Assembly (NCBI GenBank): GCA_958353395.1
Contig: CATWSG010000003.1
Span: 94,672-158,671, forward strand
DNA from: an uncultured Collinsella sp.
GTDB taxonomy: Bacteria; Actinomycetota; Coriobacteriia; Coriobacteriales; Coriobacteriaceae
Length of the DNA: 64,000 nucleotides
Reading direction: 5' to 3'
Positions 43,501-51,177 of the stretch are shown here, in pieces; the stretch's first letter is position 1, and every line of letters starts with the position of its first letter. The notes beneath the pieces are model-generated. The model saw only the letters and a list, made by a program, of their open reading frames with translations, had not been told where the DNA came from and made no database searches. Position numbers and translations under genes: made by a program.

Positions 43501-43986
43501 GGCGGCAATCCTCAGACCCTGCGCTTCGTCGATGAGATTACGTACACACTTGCCGATCTCGCCAAGGGCACGGATCCCACGGGCCGTGGCGCTTCCAAGA
43601 CCTTCACGTACTATGTGCGCGAGAAAGGTAACAGTTCGCTGTTCTCGCACTACAAGTTCGACAAGTCGGTCTACAAGATCACGGTCAAGGCAACTGATCA
43701 GTCTGATAAGACGATTAAGTGCGAAGTGACCTACACCAAGATCGTCGATGCCGATGGCATTGAAATCCCCGCAAATAAGCAGATTCCGCATGAATATGGT
43801 GAGGACGCCAGCGCTGGCCAAAGCCTTCCCACCTTCACCAACACCTACTCCACCTCTTTACCCCTTTCTGGTATGTCGGGCGTCACTCTGACGTACCTTG
43901 CCGGCGCGGCGGTGCTTTGCGCTGCTGCGGCCTGGATGCACATTCGTCGTAAGGCGAATGCGAAGGGAGGTAAGCGTCGTGAATAA
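40501..43986 (+). CDS. LPXTG-like surface adhesin, probable pilus tip protein
   Basis: The 1161-residue protein starts with a long Sec signal (VLAGVLCGASVLSLVLSLVM) and an acidic disordered region (EEQPEEEQQNEG). Residues about 130-760 are beta-helix-like with many GGG and GN repeats (SGGHITNNR, GGQITGNHSEEAGGGVYV) typical of right-handed parallel beta-helix adhesins. Two FctA/Spy0128-like pilin domains follow (LKLKATKALIN onward; WTPKATKVVKGGEM to FTNTYS), which normally form Lys-Asn isopeptide bonds. The cell-wall sorting signal is LPLSG, then a hydrophobic helix and RRKANAKGGKRRE. The start at 40501 follows GGGGAGGAG. It heads the pilus operon and overlaps the next gene by 8 bp. Confidence 0.85.
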   Translation: MKANSDKSKQSNKATRRVLAGVLCGASVLSLVLSLVMPPISQAIANDAQTVSTEETVMGGGSSSESTDVENTNNGDTENQNSDEIEGDETGDDSQPEEQPEEEQQNEGTTTSDGETVAAVAENEQTRAAAEGITSTDELRSKLEGVQKGKSASFMLMQNIEYNGEIFLGNSGSNITLNLNGFKIKHSSNDKPLFSVSNGAEFTITDNPNHSGDRPLSSVELDDQGQKFTPDYYGKNGEVGYDNDIPNKLTYYVTTSSVNGTGTGTTETLETYEVNIKGAIVSTAPKDSTLKLINVYAGGKFNLQGGTLTQAKDCNVGHLIYAENGSTVNMSGGYVCGASTNTWANGAGVMVSNEGGSASALNLIGGVIAGNCASSGGGVYAKGSAVKVTSGVISGNSTLGAGFGGGIMAEGGTVTVSGGHITNNRMATFCGRDGDGCHGGAGLAANNGAHVTISGGQITGNHSEEAGGGVYVTNLGQGGMAWLDITGGYIASNVSYRSEGAGIRVGQKVDALINGPKDSNGTKESIVYITNNHCMSRFDWGGGGIFVQGDSNNAVNAGRLFVYNSYISSNTAGGYGGGVAVCPSGKTLVTNTEGTAIFGNKSAGADDHGEDYPKPAYDKANNSGNNNAPHLSAGNDGKDQDKAAYLKDVFRNNGHADFFLAAHDHNTPIAVVTGEMLGGGDARYSGSIELEKAINIPANGAVGVKNSIGLTSGVTAGDKAAIKARNDAQNEATTFITGNYSWDHGGGIMSNGNLYLGVPADTYILPSLKLKATKALINQQANQQTNQNMKFDKGKFSFSVYRKDSDDATDPSWNDKTFKSGGCTLVGTAKNDERGNITFDLGEQYIDKAVKANEITYYLVENAGNDPDITYDPDITYDPAVYKIVVKVKDNKTPLMDVPSKEDPNSEVPLCVHNYTITSVSLGDSTNSLEKNEQGYYSIVGPDGGKTFTNKYTPYTSRGSWTPKATKVVKGGEMKEFTLEFADNEYFTGDSVKTVSTTAGGGNPQTLRFVDEITYTLADLAKGTDPTGRGASKTFTYYVREKGNSSLFSHYKFDKSVYKITVKATDQSDKTIKCEVTYTKIVDADGIEIPANKQIPHEYGEDASAGQSLPTFTNTYSTSLPLSGMSGVTLTYLAGAAVLCAAAAWMHIRRKANAKGGKRRE

Positions 43987-45649
43987 GAAAGTTTGCTCCT
44001 TCCCGATCTTGTTTGCGCTGCTTGCCCTCCTGATCGGCACCTGCGCGGTTGTGTTCCCCGCTTCCGCGCAGGCCGCGCCGACCTCGACCGGTTCCATCAC
44101 GGTGAGCGGCACCGTGGCGCGCAGCTACGATGCCTACCAGATCTTTAGCGCCAACGTCGTCGACGGCGACAGCGACGCCAAGATCGCTACCGACCTCGCC
44201 TGGGCAAGCGACGCCGTGCGCGACGCCGCGCTGCCCGTGCTGCACAGCGCTGGCATGCCCAAATCCCAGACCACCGCGCAGGAAGCTGCCGAGTGGCTCA
44301 ACACCGATTCCCACCTTACGAGCGCGCTGAGCGCACAGCTCGCTCGTTCCCTCCAGAGCTCTGGCGCCGTGCCCGTGGCCCTTAACGCGGGCACAGCGGC
44401 CGAGCTGTCCTGCGGCTACTGGCTCATCGTCGCCGACGACAATGCCATCGCCCAGGGCGAAGCCGGCACCGCGCCGATCATGGCCCTGGTGGGCGGCAGC
44501 GCCGTTACCGTCAAGCCCAAGGCGGCGACGCCCAAGGTCGCCAAGCATGTGCTGGAGGACAGCACCGCCGCCTGGCAGAAGGCCGCCGACGCCACGGTCG
44601 CCGACGACCTGTACTGGCGCCTCTCGGCCACGGTCCCGGCGGGCCTCACGGCCTACGACACCTACACGGTGCGGTTCGTCGACACCATGAGCGCGGGGCT
44701 CGACCCCTCCAAGGTCGCCGCGAGCATGCACGTGTACGTGGCGGCGGGCGCGGACGGCGGCTTTGCCGCGGTCCAGACCGACAAGGACGGCCGCGTCGGC
44801 ACCGGCCCCGCGAAGGGCTGGACCGATATCACGGCCCAGTGCGCCACCAAGGTAGCGGCCGACGGCAAGACCTTCACCGTGCGCACCGGCGACCTCATCG
44901 CCGCGCTCGGCGGGGCCGACGCCTTTACCGTGGGCGCCCGCGTGGTCGCCGTGTACAACGCGCCGCTCAACAGCACATGCAGCCACGGCATCGCGAAGGG
45001 CAACCCCAACGAGGTCTACCTGCGCTACCCGCGCTCTCCCTTTGCCGACCAGTCCGGCGACGCCGGCTTCACCCGCACGCCGAGCGATGACGCGTGCGCC
45101 TACACTTGGGATCTCGCGCTCACCAAGCGCGGCAGCGACGGCGACAAGCCGCTGCCCGGGGCGGTCCTGAGCATCGCCGACGACCGCGGTCGTACGCTGG
45201 CGGCCGACGGCACGTGGGATGCAGAGGGCAAGGCCACCGTCACCACGGGCGAGGACGGCCGCGTGACCGTCTCGGGCGTGGACTCGGGCAAGCTGGAGGT
45301 CCGCGAGCTCAAGGCGCCCAAGGGCTACACCGCCTTTGGGGGCACGCGCTCCGTGACAGTCAAGGCCGAAGGCCTGGACGTCGACCAGGTGGCCGCCGCC
45401 AAGCCCAAGCTCACCATCACGGCCGAGTCGCCCCTGCGCGCCGACAGCGCGGACGGGTCGACGGGCAGCCTGGAGGCGTCGCTCATTAACACGCCCACCG
45501 GCACACCCCCTAGCATTACCACCGGAGGCTTTATGCCCTCGACTGGCGATATGGCAATGTACGCCGCGGCCGCCGCAGCGGTCGCCGGAGCCGCGCTCAT
45601 CGTGGTCGCGCTCCTGGTCAAGCGGGGAGGTGGCAGCCATAAAGAGTAG
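43979..45649 (+). CDS. LPXTG-like isopeptide-forming pilin, minor or basal subunit
   Basis: The 556-residue protein starts at GTG 43979 behind GGGAGG and has a Sec signal (FPILFALLALLIGTCAVVF...AQAA). Its N-terminal domain (GTVARSYDAYQIFSANV, GYWLIVADDNA) resembles the first domain of SpaA/SpaH-type fimbrial subunits. A middle domain (DDLYWRLSATVPAGL, YTVRFVDTMSAGLDP) and a C-terminal Cna-B/SpaA domain (DLALTKRGSDGDKPLPGAVLSI, GKLEVRELKAPKGYTAF) follow. The sorting motif is MPSTG followed by a helix and KRGGGSHKE. GC-rich and codon-biased, unlike its more AT-rich neighbours. The three-domain pattern with a variant sorting motif suggests a minor or wall-anchoring subunit (inference). Confidence 0.82.
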   Translation: MNKKVCSFPILFALLALLIGTCAVVFPASAQAAPTSTGSITVSGTVARSYDAYQIFSANVVDGDSDAKIATDLAWASDAVRDAALPVLHSAGMPKSQTTAQEAAEWLNTDSHLTSALSAQLARSLQSSGAVPVALNAGTAAELSCGYWLIVADDNAIAQGEAGTAPIMALVGGSAVTVKPKAATPKVAKHVLEDSTAAWQKAADATVADDLYWRLSATVPAGLTAYDTYTVRFVDTMSAGLDPSKVAASMHVYVAAGADGGFAAVQTDKDGRVGTGPAKGWTDITAQCATKVAADGKTFTVRTGDLIAALGGADAFTVGARVVAVYNAPLNSTCSHGIAKGNPNEVYLRYPRSPFADQSGDAGFTRTPSDDACAYTWDLALTKRGSDGDKPLPGAVLSIADDRGRTLAADGTWDAEGKATVTTGEDGRVTVSGVDSGKLEVRELKAPKGYTAFGGTRSVTVKAEGLDVDQVAAAKPKLTITAESPLRADSADGSTGSLEASLINTPTGTPPSITTGGFMPSTGDMAMYAAAAAAVAGAALIVVALLVKRGGGSHKE

Positions 45650-45757
45650 CTGGCAGCCCCACAGAGAGCGGGGCGAGACGTAGCGAAGTAGATGCTAAGA
45701 CACAGACAGATGATGACCGATCGAATGAGTTACGAAGTAGAAAGCAGAGGAAAGAAG

Positions 45758-47566
45758 ATGCACATGAACAAGAACATCGCACGCCTGGCAGTAACCGCCG
45801 GCCTCACAGCAGCGCTGAGCTTCGGCGGCGTGATGGCCCCGGTCACGATGGCGTTTGCAGCTGAGGGTGCGACTACTACGACCAATACCATCACCATCAG
45901 CAATATTGGCGACAACAAGGACGTCAAGTACAAGGCGTATCAGATCTTCAAGGCTACGGTGACCGACACTGAAAACGGCGGCAAGACCGCTCAGAACATT
46001 ACGTGGGCGGACAATGCGCTTGGAGAGACGGTCGTCAACGCCATCAAGTCGACGTGGACTGGCTATGAAAAGTTGACGGATGATGAGAAACTTTCCGGTA
46101 GTCCCACGCCCCAGGAAGTCGCCGACTTCCTCGTGGCGCATGCGGGTCCCACTACTGCGGGATCAACATCGACTGATGGAACGCGAATCGATACTGGCAA
46201 CATCCTCTACGCAGTTGCGAACGCCGTAAAGGATAAAGTTCCGACCGAATCTAATATCACAGCTGGACAGCCCTGGACTGCTACCGCCGGTTCTGGCTAC
46301 TACCTGTTTGTGACCAGCGATCTCGATCCGAACAAGCCGAACACCGGCACGTCTCCGATTTTCGCCCTCGTGGGCGGCGGAGCCGTGACTGTAACTGAGA
46401 AGACCAGCATCCCCACGGTCGAGAAAAAGATCCTCGATGATTCTAAGGTGAAGGGCGCTGACATTACCAGTGAGACTGGCTGGGTGGACGCTGCCGACTT
46501 CCATAATGAGCAGGAAGTGAACTATAGGCTTACCGGTACGATTGCAGATAACTACGCCAGCTATGAATCCTATTCCTACACGTTTACCGACACCCTTACT
46601 AAAGGTCTCTACTATGATTTCGAACAACCTAAAGTGTATGCTGTGAACAAAGATTCGAACAATGGAGATACATATACCGACATTTCCGAATACTTTGATG
46701 TGGAAAAATCTCAAAATAACACTGTCTTGACTGTTAAAGCTAAAGAAGGGGAGCACCGTAAGTACCTCAAGGAGATTTCAGATTTAGTTGTAAATGCCAA
46801 CACCAAGATTGTTGTTTTCTACAAGGCGAAGCTCAACTCACACGCGGTTATTGCAGGGGCCGACAACGAGTTGAAGGGCAATTCTAACACCGTTACGCTC
46901 GAGTATTCCAACAACCCCATGTCTGAAGGCACTGGCACTTCGGAGTCCGATACGGTTGAGGCCTACACCTACGGCATCAGGATCAACAAGGTTGACCTTG
47001 GCACTGAGGCGGCCCTCGACGACGCCACGTTCACTATCCAGGCAACCGGGGCGGATGATGACGCGTCTCAGAATCTCTACGTCCAGCAAAATGGTTCCCT
47101 TGGCATAGATAAGTATGAGTTTAAGACCAGGAATGGCGGTGTCATCAAGGTCACCGGTCTCGATGCCGGTGTCTATACCGTCACGGAGACTTCTGCTCCC
47201 TCTGGCTACACTAAGGTTGACCCCTTCACCTTCGAGATCAAGCCGACCATGACCGCCACTGGTCCGGGCGCCGGCCTTACTGAGCTTACTGGCACGCTTG
47301 ATAACAAGAATCAGGGTGACAAGGTCATCGTTGGCCTTACCAATAAGGATGCCGGAGATAACAAGCTGACGGCGCAGACCGGCTCGGAGAAGGACACCGA
47401 CGGTACCTTTAACATCACCGTTGGCGATACCAAGCAGGTTGGCCTTCCTCTCACCGGCCTTAACGGTGTGACCTTCACTTGGATCGCTGGTGGCGCGGTG
47501 CTGTGCATCGGCGTGGCGCACCTCATCCGCAGCCGTAAGCAGGCCGAGGAGTCCGAGCAGGAGTAA
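45758..47566 (+). CDS. Major pilin, SpaA/SpaH-like
   Basis: The 602-residue protein has a Sec signal (LAVTAGLTAALSFGGVMAPVTMAFAA) and the domain plan of actinobacterial shaft pilins. Its N-terminal domain has KYKAYQIFKATV, and SGYYLFVTSDL precedes TSPIFALVGGGAVTV. A middle domain (VNYRLTGTIADNYASYESY, YTFTDTLTKGLYYDF) and a Cna-B domain (IRINKVDLGTEAALDDATF, AGVYTVTETSAPSGYTKVD with the conserved Glu for the isopeptide bond) follow. The sorting signal is LPLTG followed by a helix and RSRKQAEESEQE. The start at ATG 45758 follows GAGGAAAG. It is followed by a strong terminator, fitting an abundant shaft subunit. Confidence 0.87.
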   Translation: MHMNKNIARLAVTAGLTAALSFGGVMAPVTMAFAAEGATTTTNTITISNIGDNKDVKYKAYQIFKATVTDTENGGKTAQNITWADNALGETVVNAIKSTWTGYEKLTDDEKLSGSPTPQEVADFLVAHAGPTTAGSTSTDGTRIDTGNILYAVANAVKDKVPTESNITAGQPWTATAGSGYYLFVTSDLDPNKPNTGTSPIFALVGGGAVTVTEKTSIPTVEKKILDDSKVKGADITSETGWVDAADFHNEQEVNYRLTGTIADNYASYESYSYTFTDTLTKGLYYDFEQPKVYAVNKDSNNGDTYTDISEYFDVEKSQNNTVLTVKAKEGEHRKYLKEISDLVVNANTKIVVFYKAKLNSHAVIAGADNELKGNSNTVTLEYSNNPMSEGTGTSESDTVEAYTYGIRINKVDLGTEAALDDATFTIQATGADDDASQNLYVQQNGSLGIDKYEFKTRNGGVIKVTGLDAGVYTVTETSAPSGYTKVDPFTFEIKPTMTATGPGAGLTELTGTLDNKNQGDKVIVGLTNKDAGDNKLTAQTGSEKDTDGTFNITVGDTKQVGLPLTGLNGVTFTWIAGGAVLCIGVAHLIRSRKQAEESEQE

Positions 47567-47667
47567 CGCTCGCTCACCCATCCCTTTGGCAGTTGGGATG
47601 TGATGGCCATGAGACTTGCGGACACTTTTCTCGTCCATCGACGTTCTTGCTTTGCCATTCTCTTTTC

Positions 47668-47705
47668 GGGGCAGACTCCGCACTGGAGTCTGCCCCGTTC
47701 TTTTT
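47668..47705 (+). terminator. Rho-independent terminator after the major pilin
   Basis: Perfect 12-bp stem GGGGCAGACTCC / GGAGTCTGCCCC followed by GTTCTTTTT. Confidence 0.85.
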
Positions 47706-47848
47706 GGGATAACGCAGCCAGCCTCCATCGTCCGATGAGGGCACGTTCGTCATCGCGTTTCTTGACTCGTATGAGGTTCGGTTTAAGGTCCGTAGGCGCA
47801 CGCGCGGTGCGGACGGTAGAAGGCATTTGCGCCGAAAGCGCAAATAAG

Positions 47849-47880
47849 AATGCCCGGGGGTCGGATCCCGGGCATTTAAC
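47849..47880. terminator. Second hairpin, possible terminator
   Basis: Stem AATGCCCGGG / CCCGGGCATT with loop GGTCGGAT, followed by TAACAAAA. Lacks a good U-tract on the plus strand. Confidence 0.5.
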
Positions 47881-48109
47881 AAAAGCTGAAAACTAGGCCG
47901 CCCGCGCTCTCGTACACTTACGCGGGATGCGTCGTTTTCTATCGACATTGTATCCCGAATCGCCCCGCCGATCCGGGACATTCTGAAAACTCAAATGCGG
48001 GCCCATACTCGCGCTGCGCAATGCTGCCAGGCTGCGTTGTCCGGCGCATGAGCTCGCTAATCGGCTATTATTTGTTTAGACAACCTGAGCTGTAAAGGAG
48101 TGACCGGTG

Positions 48110-49048
48110 ATGGTGCAGGGCGCCAAACATATGAAGGGCAATAACGCTGCGGACAACGGCGGCTCAAGCCCTCAGCTCAAGCCTCAACCAAAGCCCAAAC
48201 GGCGTCGCAAGCGACTGCCGCGCTGGGCCGACCGGCTCATCACCATCGTCATCATCCTTATTGGCGTGGGCCTTATGACCTGGCCGTGGATCTTGGACCG
48301 GCTCGAAGCATCGGGCGTGTTTAACCAGATCAGCACGGTGTCCAGCACCGTGGACGCGCTGTCTGCCGAGGAGCGCGAGCGCATCCTGCTCCAGGCGCGC
48401 TCCTTTAACGAGCAGCTGGCGGGCGAGGCCACCGAGCTTCCCGCCGACCAGATCGAGCCCTACGCCCAGCAGCTCATCTTTGACCGCGACCCCATGATGA
48501 GCTGGGTCGAGATCCCCTCCATCGACGTGAGCATGCCCATCTACCACGGCACGAGCGAGGAAGTCCTTATGGCGGGTGTTGGCCACCTGGAGGGCACGAG
48601 CCTGCCAGTGGGCGGCACCTCGGCGCATTGCGTGCTCACCGCGCACTCGGGCATGCGCAATCTGAGCATGTTCGACGACATCCACTCGCTGGAGCCCGGC
48701 GACCTGGTGCTGCTACACACCATGAACAAGACGCTCGCCTACAAGATGGTGGACTCCGAGGTCGTGCTGCCAGAGGAGATGGAGTCGCTGACCATCGAGC
48801 CCGGCGCCGACAAGGTGACGCTCGTCACCTGCACGCCCTATGGCGTGAACGACCATCGCCTGCTGGTGCATTGCGTGCGCACCAAGTACAACAAGAAGGA
48901 CGTCGACAAGCAAAAGTCGCTGGCCGGTCGCCACTGGGGCAAGCGCGAGTTTGCCGTGCTTATCGTGGTCGTAGCCATTGTGCTGTTGCTGCTGGACATC
49001 GTGATCCACGCGGTCCGCAAGCGCCGCAAGGTCAAGGCCTCGGCATAA
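48110..49048 (+). CDS. Class C pilin-polymerising sortase
   Basis: The 312-residue transpeptidase has an N-terminal membrane helix (residues about 41-60: LITIVIILIGVGLMTWPWIL), a catalytic domain with His in VLTAHSGMRN, the active Cys in TLVTCTPYGVND and the Arg in HRLLVHC. A C-terminal second helix (FAVLIVVVAIVLLLLDIVI) follows, typical of class C. A lid-like DRDPMMSW stretch precedes the core. It should link pilin monomers through the LPxTG-type motifs of the three upstream proteins. GTG at 48107 is an alternative start. A strong terminator separates it from the pilins, so it may have its own promoter. No housekeeping class A sortase is in the window. Confidence 0.9.
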   Translation: MVQGAKHMKGNNAADNGGSSPQLKPQPKPKRRRKRLPRWADRLITIVIILIGVGLMTWPWILDRLEASGVFNQISTVSSTVDALSAEERERILLQARSFNEQLAGEATELPADQIEPYAQQLIFDRDPMMSWVEIPSIDVSMPIYHGTSEEVLMAGVGHLEGTSLPVGGTSAHCVLTAHSGMRNLSMFDDIHSLEPGDLVLLHTMNKTLAYKMVDSEVVLPEEMESLTIEPGADKVTLVTCTPYGVNDHRLLVHCVRTKYNKKDVDKQKSLAGRHWGKREFAVLIVVVAIVLLLLDIVIHAVRKRRKVKASA

Positions 49049-49061
49049 GGCATCGATCAGA

Positions 49062-49096
49062 ACCACCACAATGGGGACAGGCACCTTTGTGGTGGT
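49062..49096. repeat. Family C palindrome, copy 4
   Basis: Arms ACCACCACAATGG / CCTTTGTGGTGGT with loop GGACAGGCA, 13 bp after the sortase stop. It is directly followed by a family A copy. Confidence 0.8.
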
Positions 49097-49106
49097 CGGG
49101 GCTTTC

Positions 49107-49172
49107 AAACCATTACAACATTCGATGAAAATCGCGATTTTGACGAAAAGCGTCGAATGTTGTGATGGTTTC
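49107..49172. repeat. Family A palindromic repeat, copy 4
   Basis: Arms AAACCATTACAACATTCGA and TCGAATGTTGTGATGGTTT (one mismatch). Centre ATGAAAATCGCGATTTTGAC is itself palindromic and matches the copy at 38952. Confidence 0.8.
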
Positions 49173-49351
49173 CGCTGTGGGCGAGACGGTTTTCGCTATG
49201 GACGGTGCGGTTTCGCTGCGGAACCGCCAGCCCGTCGCCTGCCAACCGTCGCCCTCGTTACGTTTTCGCTGCATTTAGGTAAAGCACCTGCTCCAAGCGG
49301 CGTTGCCTTGTATACTAGAGCGGTTTAACTGTTATGCGGAAGGGAGCGCCT

Positions 49352-49663
49352 ATGGCACTCAGCGAGAAAGACGTGCGCGGCATCGCCGAGTACGCAAAGA
49401 TCGCACTGACCGATGACGAGCTCACCCAGATGACGTCTTACATGAACGACGCCGTCCAGATGCTCGAGCCCGTCTTGCAATATGACTTACCCGACGTGGA
49501 GCCCACGTTCCATCCCATCGGAAGCCTGTCCAACGTGATGGGCGATGACCTGCGCGAGCCCGAGCGCGACCTGCCGCTTGACGTTGCGCTCGAGAACGCC
49601 GGCAGCGCGCGCGACCGCTACTTCCGCGTGCCGTCCATTTTGGGAGAGGGGGAGAGCGAGTAA
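49352..49663 (+). CDS. gatC: Asp-tRNA(Asn)/Glu-tRNA(Gln) amidotransferase subunit C
   Basis: The 103-residue product matches GatC, the small subunit that wraps around GatA and GatB. ALSEKDVRGIAEYAKIALTDDE is the conserved N-terminal helix, and PTFHPIGSLSNVMGDDLREPE followed by ALENAGSARDRYFRVPSIL is the conserved C-terminal part. The start at 49352 follows AAGGGAGC; an upstream in-frame ATG at 49334 lacks a site. Its stop overlaps the gatA start (TAATG), the first of two such overlaps in a tight three-gene operon. Confidence 0.92.
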   Translation: MALSEKDVRGIAEYAKIALTDDELTQMTSYMNDAVQMLEPVLQYDLPDVEPTFHPIGSLSNVMGDDLREPERDLPLDVALENAGSARDRYFRVPSILGEGESE

Positions 49664-51177
49664 TGGCGCAGAGCTTCGATTCCCTTACCGCCGCCCAGAT
49701 TGCCGCGGGCGTTGCCGCCGGCGACTTTACCGCCACCGAGGTGGCCCAGGCCTCCCTTACCGCCATCGAGGCGCGCGAGGGCGGGGTCCAGGCATTCCTG
49801 CAGGTGGCGCCCGAGCTTGCGCTCGATGCCGCCGCGCGCGTGGATGCCGACCGCGCTGCAGGCAAGCCGCTGCCCCCGCTCGCGGGCGTGCCGCTGGCCA
49901 TCAAAGACAACATGAACCTTGTGGGCACGCGCACCACCTGCGCTTCCCGCATGCTCGAGGACTACCAGAGTGTCTACACCGCTACCTGCGTCCAGCGCAT
50001 GCTCGATGCCGGCTGCCTGCCCATGGGCAAGGCCAACATGGACGAGTTTGCCTTTGGCAGCTCCACCGAGAGCTCGGCGTTCCACCGCACCAACAACCCC
50101 TGGGATACCGAGCGCGTGCCCGGCGGCTCCTCGGGCGGCTCCGCTGCCGCCGTCGCCGCGGGCGAGGTCGCGCTCTCGCTGGGCTCGGATACCGGCGGCT
50201 CCATTCGCCAGCCGGCGTCGCTGTGCGGCGTGGTGGGCTTTAAGCCCACGTACGGCGCCGTAAGCCGTTACGGCGTAGTTGCCTTCGGCTCGTCGCTCGA
50301 CCAGGTGGGGCCCTTTGGCCGCACGGTCGAGGATGTCGCGCTGGCCATGAACGCGCTTACCGGTGCGGGGCACGATCCGTATGACTGCACCAGCCAGGAT
50401 TGCGCCGTCGACTTTACCGAGCACCTCAACGACAGCATCGAGGGCAAGCGCGTGGGCATCATCCCCGCGTTTATGGAGGCCGAGGGCCTGACGCCCGAGG
50501 TTAAGGCCGCTGTTCAGCGCGCCGTCCAGGAGCTGCAGAACCAGGGTGCCGAGCTGGTCGAGGTCGACCTGCCGCACCTGGACGCCGCCATCGCCGCCTA
50601 CTACGTCATCGGCCCGGCCGAGGCGTTCTCCAACCTGGCCCGTTTCGACGGCATTCGCTACGGCTATCAGGAGGAGGGCTGCGCCAACCTGTCCGACCAG
50701 AGCTCGCTTTCGCGCGCCCACGGCTTTGGCGCCGAGGCCAAGCGCCGTCAGATGCTCGGCGCCTACCTGCTGAGCTCGGGCGTGTACGACAAGTACTACT
50801 ACGCTGCGCAAAAGGCCCGCACGCTCATCACGCAGGACTATGATGCCGCGTATGCCAAGGTGGACACCATTCTCATGCCCGCCTCGCCGCGCACGGCCTT
50901 TAAGTTTGGCGAGATCAGCGACCCCACGCAGATGTACCTCTCCGACCTGTACACCATCTCGCTCAACATTTGCGGCAACGGTGGCATTTCGGTGCCGCTG
51001 GGCCTGGGCGAGGATACTCAGTTGCCCGTTTCTGCCCAGCTGGTTGGTCCGGCCTTTAAGGACCGTCAGCTGCTCACGTTTGCCCGCGCCTTGGAGTGCG
51101 GCTTTGCCGATGCCGCCACGGGTGCGCCCGCGCTTTCCGTCGCGCCCGATTTTGCCGGGAAGGGAGGCGAGCTGTAA
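49663..51177 (+). CDS. gatA: Asp-tRNA(Asn)/Glu-tRNA(Gln) amidotransferase subunit A
   Basis: The 504-residue glutaminase subunit releases ammonia from glutamine for transfer to misacylated tRNA. The amidase-signature triad is visible: Lys in GVPLAIKDNMNL, Ser in VPGGSSGGSAAAVAAGE and Ser in LGSDTGGSIRQPAS. The pattern FKPTYGAVSRYGVVAFGSSLDQVGP is typical of GatA. Start and stop overlap gatC and gatB by one base each, so the three subunits are probably made in equal amounts. Confidence 0.95.
   Translation: MAQSFDSLTAAQIAAGVAAGDFTATEVAQASLTAIEAREGGVQAFLQVAPELALDAAARVDADRAAGKPLPPLAGVPLAIKDNMNLVGTRTTCASRMLEDYQSVYTATCVQRMLDAGCLPMGKANMDEFAFGSSTESSAFHRTNNPWDTERVPGGSSGGSAAAVAAGEVALSLGSDTGGSIRQPASLCGVVGFKPTYGAVSRYGVVAFGSSLDQVGPFGRTVEDVALAMNALTGAGHDPYDCTSQDCAVDFTEHLNDSIEGKRVGIIPAFMEAEGLTPEVKAAVQRAVQELQNQGAELVEVDLPHLDAAIAAYYVIGPAEAFSNLARFDGIRYGYQEEGCANLSDQSSLSRAHGFGAEAKRRQMLGAYLLSSGVYDKYYYAAQKARTLITQDYDAAYAKVDTILMPASPRTAFKFGEISDPTQMYLSDLYTISLNICGNGGISVPLGLGEDTQLPVSAQLVGPAFKDRQLLTFARALECGFADAATGAPALSVAPDFAGKGGEL

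Larger units (their letters stand above)
47567..48109. other. Gap between major pilin and sortase
   Basis: No gene is supported in these 543 bases. Two hairpins occupy part of it; the rest is without recognisable motifs. An AGGAG ribosome-binding site at about 48096 precedes the sortase start. Confidence 0.4.

Noticed and set aside
43883..45640. 585-codon minus-strand frame opposite the minor pilin
   Set aside because: Low-complexity shadow of a GC-rich gene with a clear signal peptide and sorting motif on the plus strand.
47600..47896. 98-codon frame between major pilin and sortase
   Set aside because: It crosses a strong terminator, has no RBS and no protein-like pattern.
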